The translations under genes were made by a program, and so were the position numbers. 13,370 nt of DNA, from the NCBI GenBank assembly GCA_025765595.1, contig JAIVFH010000592.1, forward strand, positions 1 through 13,370, read 5' to 3'. This document shows positions 1 through 8,224 of the stretch, piece by piece (within the stretch, counting starts at the first letter, position 1; each line of letters begins with the position of its first letter). The DNA comes from Obelidium mucronatum. Lineage: Eukaryota > Chytridiomycota > Chytridiomycetes > Chytridiales > Chytriomycetaceae. Under the pieces are notes generated by a model, which did no database searches, had not been told where the DNA came from, and saw only the letters and a program-made list of their open reading frames with translations.

Positions 1-167
1 CAGATTGAAACCATGCCCCAGAAGCTCCATGTACCATTTGACATGGGTGAATGAAGTGAGAGTCTGCGTATAGTTTAACGTGACAGATCTCTGTGTTAAG
101 CACTGAACAGCTTCCCAAATCATCTTCTTCCGAACAATCAGTGGCAGTGGGGCGATGATGTTTGTAT
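1..167 (-). CDS. Partial exon of an unidentified conserved-looking protein (runs off left edge)
   Basis: On the minus strand, one frame is open from base 167 to the window edge and encodes about 55 residues of ordinary protein composition (segments IIAPLPLIVRKK, WEAVQCLTQ, FTHVKWYMELLGHGF). The frame has an in-frame stop just upstream (184-186). A good acceptor (ATGTAG at 173-168) sits immediately before the open segment, so I read it as an internal exon starting at 167. Alternatively, translation could start at the ATG at 123-121. I do not recognise the family. The rest of the gene lies left of the window. Any 5' exon would have to fit in the roughly 150 bases before the divergent peptidyl-tRNA hydrolase gene. 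The call rests on protein-like composition and the acceptor only. Confidence 0.45.
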
Positions 168-320
168 CTACATTAACGCGTTTTCAACTTCAAGGCTAAT
201 CATATTTGGAAATATATGGCAAGTTATTACCTTCCTGATGCGAAAGGAGTCCGAGTTGTCCGATTCGATCGAGGAACATTCTGTTGCAAACCTGGGGTTT
301 CAAAGATCTGTAAAAAAAAA

Positions 321-1121
321 ATGCTAACGCGAGACCAACTTGTCGAGTTTCTGACTGCAGTTCGCTTCACTGGTTTTGATCTTTTGAGTGCGGCGATCGC
401 ATCCCTTGCCTTCGCCTTTGCGGTGTTCTACCTGACTTTGGGGGTTGCTGAAAGTGTCAAAAGCGATGCTGCGTCGAAAAAGAAAGAGTCTGAAAGCAAA
501 GAAGAAACCAAGGAAGCAGGAAGCAAGAATGCTGCAACAAAGGAGGGCAGCGATGAGGCTGAAGATAACGATGATGAGGAGAGTGGAGACGATGAAAGTG
601 CCGACGACTCTGAGAGTGACGACAACGGGTCTGATCTGCCGCTTCTTTCAAAGACAGCTGGTCCGGGAGAGTGGAAAATGGTTCTTTTAGTGCGAACGGA
701 TCTGGACATGGGCAAGGGAAAAGCGGCTGCTCAGGTGCTTATTTTATCCCTCAAGAAGCTCGTCGTAATCCATGTATAGTGCTGCCATGCTACTCTGGCA
801 GCATTCAGAAAGATTGAAGTCAAAGATCCGAAAGGATTGCGATGCTGGGAAAAGTATGGGCAAGCTAAAGTTACTTTGAAGTGCCCCAACGAGGACGAAA
901 TGTTGGCACTGCAGAAGAAGGCGCGTTCAATGGGAATCGTCGCTGAAAGTATTCGTGATGCTGGGAGAACTCAAATTGCTGCCAATTCACGTACTGTCTT
1001 GGCTGTCGGGCCAGGTATACAGTGGTCACCCACCAGTAATGTCATCGTGTACTGATTTTAATACCATTTAGGCCCAAAGAAACTGATTGATGAAGTGTGT
1101 GGACACCTGAAGTTGTATTGA
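321..1121 (+). CDS. PTH2: Peptidyl-tRNA hydrolase 2 (Pth2/Bit1 family), membrane anchored
   Basis: Hydrolyses the ester bond of peptidyl-tRNA released from stalled ribosomes, freeing tRNA for reuse. Exons 321-734, 780-1014 and 1072-1121 (introns of 45 and 57 bases) join in frame to give 232 residues. Residues 21-43 form one hydrophobic segment, a likely N-terminal anchor comparable to the outer-mitochondrial-membrane anchor of animal PTRH2. Residues about 48-107 are a charged, D/E/S/K-rich linker. The Pth2 domain starts near residue 115, with EWKMVLLVRTDLDMGKGKAA, then the exon-joined Q-CCHAT segment, RDAGRTQIA, AVGPGP and a C-terminal GHLKLY, all family hallmarks. I chose the ATG at 321 because it follows an A-run (good context) and the N-terminus resembles PTRH2; an in-frame ATG at 216 would add 35 residues. 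Conserved motifs straddle both splice junctions, so the model is strong. The linker looks longer than in animal homologues. Confidence 0.93.
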
Positions 1122-1145
1122 AAAAAGGATGAACAACAGAATAAG

Positions 1146-1151
1146 AATAAA
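1146..1151 (+). terminator. AATAAA polyadenylation signal of the PTH2 gene
   Basis: An exact AATAAA lies 25 bases after the TGA of the peptidyl-tRNA hydrolase gene and about 115 bases before the next start codon, in an AT-rich stretch. It is the obvious candidate 3'-end signal. Seen in sequence; function inferred. Confidence 0.5.
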
Positions 1152-1267
1152 GTATTGGAAAAATATGCAAGAGCTATACACTGAAATTGCGTATCACTAA
1201 TCCAGTATGATAATTCCAAACAGCATAGTAATATTAATAAGCTTTCGGAATTCTGCGGCTTTCCAAA

Positions 1268-2622
1268 ATGGCGAACCAAGTCTTGTTTGTCCAGTACAAT
1301 CACAACACGCCGGTTCAGATTGCCACTCACTATGATTCCCAAAGAGTGAAGCGAGAGTGGCCGCTGCTTAATGTCGCTGATGTAATCCTCGCTTACCGTC
1401 CTGGCTCTCTCTTAGCGGATACTCCAATCGAATTTCTTACCCTCTGCCTTCCTGACGGAGTGACTCGATCCACTTCTGGTCTCAGCGACAATTGTTTCCT
1501 CGCGGGCGATGAAAACGATACTATTCTGGATCTTGGCTGCGAATTGAGTGATCTGATGTCTGTTGGTGCGAATTCGAAACACTCTCTAATTATGAAATCA
1601 GGACATCGTAAGTCGTAGAGTTGCGTTTTTTGATTGATTGATTTCCTTTCCTTCAGAGCTGGGCGCTGCTGCTGCTTTAACGGATATCGCATCAATTGTG
1701 GCTGTAGCACGTCTGTTATTCAAACGAACTGCTAGCACTTTCGCACTTATAATATTTGTCATTTTTAGTCGACCCCATTCGTAAAGATCTAGCCGCTCTT
1801 AAGTCTGGGGCAAATAGAGTCTCATCGACAATTTTCAGCTCCTTGCCAGATCTTGCTCACGGTTATGAGCTCCGCTGCCAAAAAATGATTCAGAGCCGTT
1901 TGTATGCTTCCCTGGGAATTATGAATTTTAGTATCAAGGAATCGAAACCTTTAGAAGATTCTGCCATTTTTCGGCTGGTTGCGCCATACTTGGACGGAGA
2001 AGGCCTACAAAGAGATGGGAAAATCCATGTGCATTTGGGAGTCGTGTCTCCAGAATCATGGTCAATTAGGGATCCTGCTGTGAATTTCGAATGTGTTGGG
2101 GGAACTTTGGAGGAATGCATCAACTCGCTGAAATCCCAAGAAAGGCCTGGTGTGTCGCTATCATTATCAACTAGACAGACTAGACAGGAATTGCCTGCAG
2201 AATTTGATTTCTACGCTATTTTTGAAGTTGCAACAGAGAGGAACCACTACAGCCATAAAATCAAAGAGCTTGAGCACCAGCTACAATATATTTTAGCAAG
2301 ACACTATTTACGCGGCTCCAAGGATTTTCCTCCGCTGTCTATCACAGATATTGGAGACTCTATTGAGCGAAAGAAGGCTTACACTGAGTTTGTCAGTCTT
2401 GAGATTTTGAAGCTTGTGGCCTTTTGCGGATTGGCATCACCAGTACAACTGGATTCTAACTATGCAGCAGAATTAGTGGGCACCAACTATCCGTGTGTTT
2501 CAGCGATGATGAAGGCAAACAGGATGCTCTGTTTTAAAGTTGCTGGAATTAATGAACGATTGGAGAGGATTGAGAAGCTTTTGGAAGATTTAGCAGTTGA
2601 AACAATTAAGTTGAGAAAATGA
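1268..2622 (+). CDS. Unrecognised two-part protein, 415 residues
   Basis: I do not recognise this protein. Exons 1268-1607, 1657-1710 and 1769-2622 (introns of 49 and 58 bases) join in frame to 415 residues. The first intron has a strong donor (GTAAGT) and pyrimidine-rich acceptor. The second has a weak donor (GTCTGT) and is supported mainly by frame, so residues around 131 are less certain. The N-terminal 113 residues (VADVILAYRPGSLLADTP, LTLCLPDGV, ILDLGCELSDL, SLIMKSGH) look like a compact alpha/beta, perhaps ubiquitin-like, fold. A small Ala-rich hydrophobic stretch (about 115-131) follows, then a mostly helical part. The C-terminus (INERLERIEKLLEDLAVETI) has a heptad pattern typical of a short coiled coil. 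There is no signal peptide, clear membrane helix or catalytic motif I can name. The layout, a short beta-rich N-domain plus variable C-domain, recalls Crinkler-like proteins of chytrids and oomycetes, but I cannot confirm that. It lies 146 bases after PTH2 on the same strand. Confidence 0.72.
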
Positions 2623-2627
2623 ATAAA
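2622..2627 (+). terminator. AATAAA overlapping the stop codon of the 415-residue gene
   Basis: The stop codon reads TGAATAAA, so AATAAA shares the last A of TGA. With the convergent phosphatase gene ending at 2753, the 3' untranslated region must be short or must overlap the neighbour's 3' end. Its position, rather than the common hexamer itself, makes it a plausible poly(A) signal. Confidence 0.4.
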
Positions 2628-2671
2628 CTTGTCTGCGAATCGGAAAACTGTGATTTGATACCGAGCAAGAT

Positions 2672-2677
2672 TTTATT
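2672..2677 (-). terminator. AATAAA on minus strand, 3' end signal of the acid phosphatase gene
   Basis: Plus-strand TTTATT reads AATAAA on the minus strand, 75 bases past the phosphatase stop at 2753. The two convergent genes' candidate signals are about 45 bases apart in a 130-base gap, so their transcripts probably meet or overlap at the 3' ends. Confidence 0.4.
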
Positions 2678-2752
2678 GAGCTCTCCAAACTGTACGTATC
2701 AGCCAAAATACAAAACATTGCTGTGAATTCAAATACAGAAGCTGGGCTGCAA

Positions 2753-4161
2753 TCAGTTGTATGGTCTCAACAACTTTCCAAACCCGACGGCACTGACATC
2801 GTTGCGTCCCAAATCACCAAGACCCCAGTTCAATTCCACAGTCTTCAATGTATCATAGTGGTTGTATTCAGTGTTGTCAGACGCGCCAGCTGGGGTCTCA
2901 ATATCACCAGGCACCATCACGGTGTGGGACAAATTGATAATGTTGCTGAGGTAAAAGTTTGGCTTGTCCTTGGATGGCTTATCATCAGTGTTGGCAGGTG
3001 GGGTGTCGCTCTTGAAGGCGCCAGATGCCCATTCCCAATCAGTGTTTTCATAACCAACGCCAATCGGTTCATCCAATGGAGTGCTTTGAACAGCAGTTCC
3101 GAGCAACCAAGTAGCGACGCGGTTTCCACCAAATACATATGAGGCACTTTCGTCAAAGGTCAAAACAAACAAAGTTCTTTGGGACGTGAAGAAGGAGTGA
3201 GACATCATTGGAATGTAAAAGTCCTTGATGTAACGGGCGGCGTATGCCGTGTTGGTGTCATGAGCATTGTTGTCTTGGTTTGGAGTGTAAAGGATGAACT
3301 CTGGAAGGGTTCCAGCTTCCAATTCGCGTTTGAATGCTTCAGCAGACTTGATCTATTAAAAAAGAATTAGCATTCAAGACAGAATCTTTACCAAAACTCG
3401 TACACACATTACGAGCTCTCTTAGGGTCATTCTGAACAGAGGTCATGGAAGCAAGGGCATCTACGTCGAATATGAGAAAACCACAATACTGCCAGACTAC
3501 TCGACTTACTGTGACGTCTGACGTATCTTCCAACATGGTTATCAGTAAACGCCTTTCCATCCTTGAACTCCCAATCATCGGGGTATTCTTCAGAATAAGC
3601 TCCCCAAGTAACATTTTTGGCTTCCAAGAGATCCACAATGGAAGGGCCAGCAATGTCGACAACAACATCGCTTTTGACGAGAAGATCCCCGGTAACAAGA
3701 GCAACATAGTTTGGCTGTGACGGGTGAGTGACTCCGTGGTAGTTGGTCAACAGAGTTCCAAAGTGTGGGGCTTCATTCAGTTTCTCGAAGTGGGAAATGG
3801 CTTGATCATAGTCAGTGTTCTCCAAGAACGTAATCTGGGGAGCAATCGTAATGAGTCAACAGGATGGAGGGTGAGGGATGGAGATTCAAACTCACAATAA
3901 TACGATCAAACCACTTCTTGGAAGCAGCTGGGGCTTCTTCGACACTCTCAAGAACGAGATTATCCATCTAAGAATTGTTAGTTGCGATGGAAGGGGGCAG
4001 AAGGGGGCACTTGTTACCAATTGGTCGGTGACTTGACCGGCAATGGCGACAGGTTCTTGCCCATTAGCTTCAGGAGCGACAGAGGCATCAACTTCTTGGG
4101 CTTTCACGGCGATCAATGAGGCTGCAAAGAAGGTAGCAGAGATGAGGCGTTTGATCAACAT
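2753..4161 (-). CDS. Secreted phosphoesterase-family acid phosphatase
   Basis: Phosphoesterase-family protein (Pfam PF04185 type), as in secreted fungal acid phosphatases that release phosphate from phosphomonoesters outside the cell. Exons on the minus strand are 4161-4018, 3967-3896, 3834-3510, 3460-3408 and 3352-2753 (introns of 50, 61, 49 and 55 bases), giving 397 residues. Residues 1-21 (MLIKRLISATFFAASLIAVKA) are a classical signal peptide. Family motifs are ITFLENTDYD, HPSQPNYVALVTGD, DNHVGRYVRRHN (the N arises across a splice), LPEFILYTPNQDNNAHDT, LFVLTFDES, and near the C-terminus NHYDTLKTVE followed by NWGLGDLGRND. NVT in 'KNVTWG' is a possible N-glycosylation site. All introns have GT-AG ends and one has a clear CTAAC branch. 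The gene starts 53 bases after the transporter stop on the same strand. Length is usual for the family. The exact substrate cannot be told from sequence; a phospholipase-like activity is possible. Confidence 0.92.
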
Positions 4162-4214
4162 TTTGGGGAAATGAGGTAATTTTGTTGTGTCTGGTTGTTC
4201 TCATTTTAATCACG

Positions 4215-6923
4215 TCACTTCTCAGCTTTTGGTTCGACAGCTTTTCCCTTCCCAACAACTAAACGATACAAACAACCATATGCAACTACGATTAACCCAA
4301 CGACCATTCCCGCAAGACACGCGACACACACAAAAATGGGGAATTGATCATTAAATCCCATGTCATCAAGGCAATACTGTCCATCAATCTGATAAAGTGG
4401 GTTTGTACTACGGCATGCAATCATTAGGCCAGTATATTCGTTTTTCATGAGTCCTTCATACGCGTCTAAACCAGCATCTTTAATGATTAGATCCCCCCAA
4501 CATAAAGCAAAATCAACATACACTTCATAGGACTGATATACTTGATCCCTGATGAAAATGATGTCAGCGTTCGAATGGCTTCAAAAAATAAGAGAAATTA
4601 CAATCGAAATATGCAGGAATCGATCCATTGTTAACAAACAAGCCGCTAAACATCTAAATAAATAATTAAAACTCAGCAATAAATATTGGTTGTGAGCGAA
4701 GAAGCTTACCATTAGAGGCATCAGAATCATGGGAGCTGCCCCCAAAGCGGCCTCAAGACTGGAAAACACGGAGGCAATCGCGATCCCCAGACTAAACCCA
4801 GCACAGGAACTTAAGGATGTTAATGGCAAAAGATATTCAATTGGATGATTCGTTTTAGTTCCGAGGAGGACTGTAAAAAGTTTTCACCTGAAAACGACGA
4901 AAAGAAGGTAAAGAAAGTACTGATTCAACAGTAGAAGTTCAATTGGTTAGATTATTAAAATAAACGAAATACAGACAAGTGCTTCCAACCTTGTCGGCTT
5001 GGTTTTGAAACCCAACAAACCAATATGAAATTAACGAGAAAATCCAAGGAAATAATATTTGAAATGGCAATTCAACAAGAATTTTCGAAAAAAAGTACGG
5101 TGGAAGACCGTAGTACCCTTGTGTTTCGAATTAGCTTCTTAATTCGCTGCCACCAACCAAGCGAACAACAAACCTGCCCCAAATTCACGAGAAAAGACAG
5201 ATTTTTCTTCTCCGAAAATAGAGAGGTTGGAAATCGTGGAGCTCATGACGTTATTGATCTATGGTGCCAAATGTTTACTACTGGTGTCTGTGAGGTCTGC
5301 CCACTTACAACAGAAAAAAACAGCATTCCGTTGCGATTCTGCGCTCCAGCGTAATTCAAATTTGATCCGGTTCCTTGAAACAATACTCCGATAATGAGCG
5401 AAATCACGATACTCTGTGCCAGCTTCGCCTTGACAACCATAGGATTCCGCATTGCATTTCTGGCAACTCTTCCAAACAGATAATTAAACTGAACTCCAAA
5501 CGGCGCATAAGCTTTGAATTTAGAGGGGTCAATTCCCCCTGTTCTCAGCGAATTGAGTTGGGTTTGAAAGGCCTGGTTTTCGGATGACGATTTCCAAGTT
5601 TCAAGAAGACCCTTGATTCGCGCATCATTGCTCACAGCAGGTTTATTGGACTGAGATGCGAGTGCTTCCTTTGACTTGGTGGGAGATGTTTCATCCGGCT
5701 CGTTATTCAAAACTGACATGAACAAAACTGGATTTCTTCTTTCATCAGAAAAGGACATAAACAAGTTTTTGCAGGAAAAAGCTTACAATCGGCAGGATTT
5801 GTAAAGTCTGGACATTTGTATCCGCATTTAGCAAAGTAGTCGATTGCTGCATTAGCGGGTCCTGCATAGACGATTTCTCCGTTGGCCATCAATAACAAGT
5901 CGTCAAACAGTTGGCTAAAGAAAAAAAAGTACAATTAGATCGAAGCCCATATAAGCTGTGGCTTTTAACTAGATTTCGGAGGATGGCTGGTGAATTGTTG
6001 TGATTATCGTGCGTCCCGTTGCGGCCAAATTTCTGAGAGTGTTCACAACTGAGCAACGGACAGAAAATGAATAAAGAGAATTATTTAAAACGAATACGAT
6101 AATTTACCCGAGAATGCAGTGAAAGTGTCCAATCCACTTGTGGGTTCGTCCAGAAACAACACTGACGGATTTGTAATTATCTCCATCGCCATCGCTGTTC
6201 TCTTTCTTTCTCCTCCAGAGATCCCCTTAATGGTAGAATTACCAATGATGGTTCCGGCGCACTTTTCCAAGTTCAAGAGTTTAATTGTTTTGTCGACAGA
6301 TTCAAGTTTTGATTCTGTAGACATTTCATGGGGGAGACGAAGGAGGGCTGACATGGTGATCGCCTCCTTTACTGTCATAGTAGCTAAAATAACGCTACAA
6401 CATTCTTTCATTTTAGTTGAAGATTCTTGCTGTAAACGATTGAGATTCAACAAAGATCTTAACTCGTCTTGGAATACGAAGCCGGACACTTTGTTCATAT
6501 TGCCTTTGATATGCTCCCCGTTAACTAAAATCGAGCCCGTGAGAGAGCCCTGTCTGGCTTCTCCTGCTAAAACCTGAAGAAGCGAAGTTTTTCCTAAAAA
6601 ACCTGGTCAGCTGGGAACTCCGTGAAATAAAATCCGTACTCCTCACCTGCGCCAGAAGCTCCCATCACGGCCGTCAATCTTCCCGGCTGGAAAATTCCCG
6701 AAACTCCATTCAAAAGTTTTTTGCTCAGCTTGGGTGGTCTCAAATGAAACTTTGATTCCTCCAGTTTTTGCTTATCAGGAATCATGACAGAATACGTCAG
6801 GTTCTTGAAGGCCACTTGCAAACGATGTTTCTCGTCGACAATATTCTCCTTGAGTATTGCGTTCTCGGTAACGCGCTTGGCTTCAGAGAGAGGAATGGCG
6901 ATCGCGCCTGTTTCTTCAGTCAT
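4215..6923 (-). CDS. ABCG (White/PDR-half type) ATP-binding cassette transporter, 13 exons
   Basis: ABCG half-transporter: one nucleotide-binding domain followed by one membrane domain, acting as a dimer to export lipids, sterols or xenobiotics. Minus-strand exons are 6923-6647, 6593-6464, 6394-6108, 6048-5970, 5914-5787, 5727-5309, 5258-5174, 5117-4990, 4919-4888, 4809-4710, 4653-4602, 4548-4522 and 4465-4215. Together they give 1995 bases, exactly 665 codons (664 residues). Walker A GASGAGKT (88-95) is split by intron 1. The signature ISGGERKR (194-201), Walker B VLFLDEP (about 214) and H-loop TIHQP (His about 251) are intact, so it should be ATP-competent. Membrane-domain landmarks are GEEKSVFSREFGAG, LPPYFFSKILVELPFQ, SYWFVGFQ, SLEAALGAAPM, VNNGSIPAYFDWIKYISPMK and YEGLMKNEY, with about six hydrophobic helices. 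Several landmarks appear only after splicing. Exons 9 and 12 are only 32 and 27 bases. The substrate is unknown. The start is 36 bases after the glycosyltransferase stop. Confidence 0.93.
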
Positions 6924-6953
6924 TTTGTTTTGTTGACAAATCTTTTTTATAAA

Positions 6954-6959
6954 TTTATT
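6954..6959 (-). terminator. AATAAA directly abutting the glycosyltransferase stop codon
   Basis: On the minus strand the end of the glycosyltransferase gene reads TAG followed at once by AATAAA. Only 36 bases lie between that stop and the transporter ATG. If this is the poly(A) signal, cleavage would fall inside the transporter's 5' leader or first codons. Confidence 0.4.
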
Positions 6960-8048
6960 CTAATACGCAATAAACTGCTCAATCCAAGAGTCGAATGATG
7001 AGGGAACGATGGGTACTAATGGTAATGAAGATCCTTTTTGCAAGCGCTCCTGTAACTTCCGTATGCCCTGTAAAGCATTCCTCCAATTTTGGAAACCAGG
7101 CATCGACTGATCTACCGGCAAAACACGCGAGTTAGATCGCCTCCAATATTTAATATGGTATCCAACGGGAGTTTCCGAGAAATTTGAAAAGAACATCACG
7201 TTATAATGTTGTGGTAATGGCTTGTACAACTTCAAGTCGTCGACGAAATACTTTCCAAACAAGGTCTGATCTGCATACCAATTATATTCTGATAATTCTG
7301 AAAGTTTCTTCATTACATTGTAGTGCTGGACAGATGGCTTAAAGATCATTAAACCAGAGTTGAAGGGCCCAAACTTTGGAGCCATCTGGTCTGGACAAGC
7401 CGCAAACAGCTCACTACCATTTGAATCCTTTATCAAAGAGTTCCATAGTGGCTCTATGTTGTCATTCCAGATAAATAGATCAAGGTCTACATAGACGATG
7501 CTTGTAAAAACATCCTCCAATTGCCACATGTGGATTTTCGTGAAAGTTCCATCGTATCTTCCGTCCTGGATATCTCGTACTTCTACTTTAGGTACTTCTA
7601 ACAGGCGCGCTCCCAACAGCAGAAACATGGATCGATAGTGTTGAGGAACTTGAGAAGTTATCATCACAATGAATTCCGCATCCGACTCTGTTGAAAGTTT
7701 CGTTTTCTCGTTGTGGATATAGTTGAAGATTTGTACGAACGTTGCCAATCCATAAGCGTCTATTTGGTGAGAATCGAGAGGACCTGAAATCAGGAGAGTC
7801 ATGACAGCTCTGGATTTAAGCGGTTTCTCGCTATTTGATGGGTAGAAAGTGAACCCATTTGGCTGTATTAAAGTGGGTGTCAAATTGGGGTCCAGGGATA
7901 ATGTCCTTACCAAACTGAATTCGGTTGACGCGTCCGTAGCAACGAGAGGCTGAGGCGTCTGATGAAAAAAGAAAACAAAGTACAGCGCGATGGCACAAAG
8001 ACATAAAGTTTCGCGTTTGAGCTTTGGTCGACGGCCAAAGGTCCCCAT
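6960..8048 (-). CDS. Type II membrane glycosyltransferase, GT8-like (glycogenin/galactosyltransferase-type fold)
   Basis: Intronless, 362 residues. A short basic cytosolic tail (GRRPKLKR) is followed by one hydrophobic helix (about 13-29) and a lumenal domain, the usual Golgi type II topology. The catalytic landmarks match glycosyltransferase family 8. KIHMWQLEDV precedes VYVDLDLFIWND, which holds a D-L-D metal/nucleotide-sugar motif at 188-190. FNSGLMIFKPS (229-239), ADQTLFGKYF (259-268) and a C-terminal HIKYW (298-302) follow, equivalent to the GDQGLL and HF/HY-W segments of glycogenin-like enzymes. It should transfer a sugar from a nucleotide donor to protein or glycan in the secretory pathway; donor and acceptor cannot be told. 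The start ATG at 8048 gives a complete tail-helix-domain layout. It lies 176 bases after the ankyrin gene and 36 bases before the transporter, same strand. Confidence 0.85.
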   Translation of the reverse strand: MGTFGRRPKLKRETLCLCAIALYFVFFFHQTPQPLVATDASTEFSLVRTLSLDPNLTPTLIQPNGFTFYPSNSEKPLKSRAVMTLLISGPLDSHQIDAYGLATFVQIFNYIHNEKTKLSTESDAEFIVMITSQVPQHYRSMFLLLGARLLEVPKVEVRDIQDGRYDGTFTKIHMWQLEDVFTSIVYVDLDLFIWNDNIEPLWNSLIKDSNGSELFAACPDQMAPKFGPFNSGLMIFKPSVQHYNVMKKLSELSEYNWYADQTLFGKYFVDDLKLYKPLPQHYNVMFFSNFSETPVGYHIKYWRRSNSRVLPVDQSMPGFQNWRNALQGIRKLQERLQKGSSLPLVPIVPSSFDSWIEQFIAY

Positions 8049-8141
8049 TTATTTATTTGACTTTATCCCGTGGAAACCAACGATGATAGGTTCCACCCAC
8101 GATTCCTCGTTGTATCAATCACAATATAAAAAAACTAGATT

Positions 8142-8155
8142 CACGTGTTTATATA
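8142..8155 (-). promoter_or_regulatory. CACGTG E-box next to TATATAA, candidate promoter of the glycosyltransferase gene
   Basis: About 95-105 bases upstream of the glycosyltransferase ATG, the minus strand reads TTTTATATAAACACGTGA. It has a TATA-like element (8155-8149) directly beside a palindromic CACGTG (8147-8142), the core site for bHLH factors such as Cbf1/Pho4 types. This is the only promoter-like cluster seen in the 176-base gap after the ankyrin gene. The order (TATA upstream of the E-box) is unusual, so the call is tentative. Confidence 0.3.
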
Positions 8156-8224
8156 AAATTCAGTCTATATCCATGCAGTTATTCATAGTCCTCTTCCCCA
8201 TCCTCCTCTTCTGCATTCTCCTCC

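Noticed and set aside
428..715. Minus-strand Ser/Leu-rich open frame opposite PTH2
   Set aside because: It is the antisense of the acidic/lysine linker, with no protein family signal.
3461..3509. Read-through extension of the phosphatase frame after YVRRH
   Set aside because: A GTAAGT donor and a TAG acceptor remove it, and the join gives RRHNALASM, matching the family's conserved RxHN motif.
5161..5260. Possible one-base frameshift in the transporter near the E-E-K-S-V-F-x-R-E-F motif
   Set aside because: It came from miscounting a T-run while reading the reverse complement. With four Ts (GTCTTTTCTCGT) the segment reads VFSREFGAG in frame and no shift is needed.
6395..6463. In-frame insertion of about 23 residues after FVFQDE in the transporter
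   Set aside because: It is an intron that happens to stay open in frame. Removing GTTAAG...TTGTAG restores the canonical FVFQDDVILATMTV.
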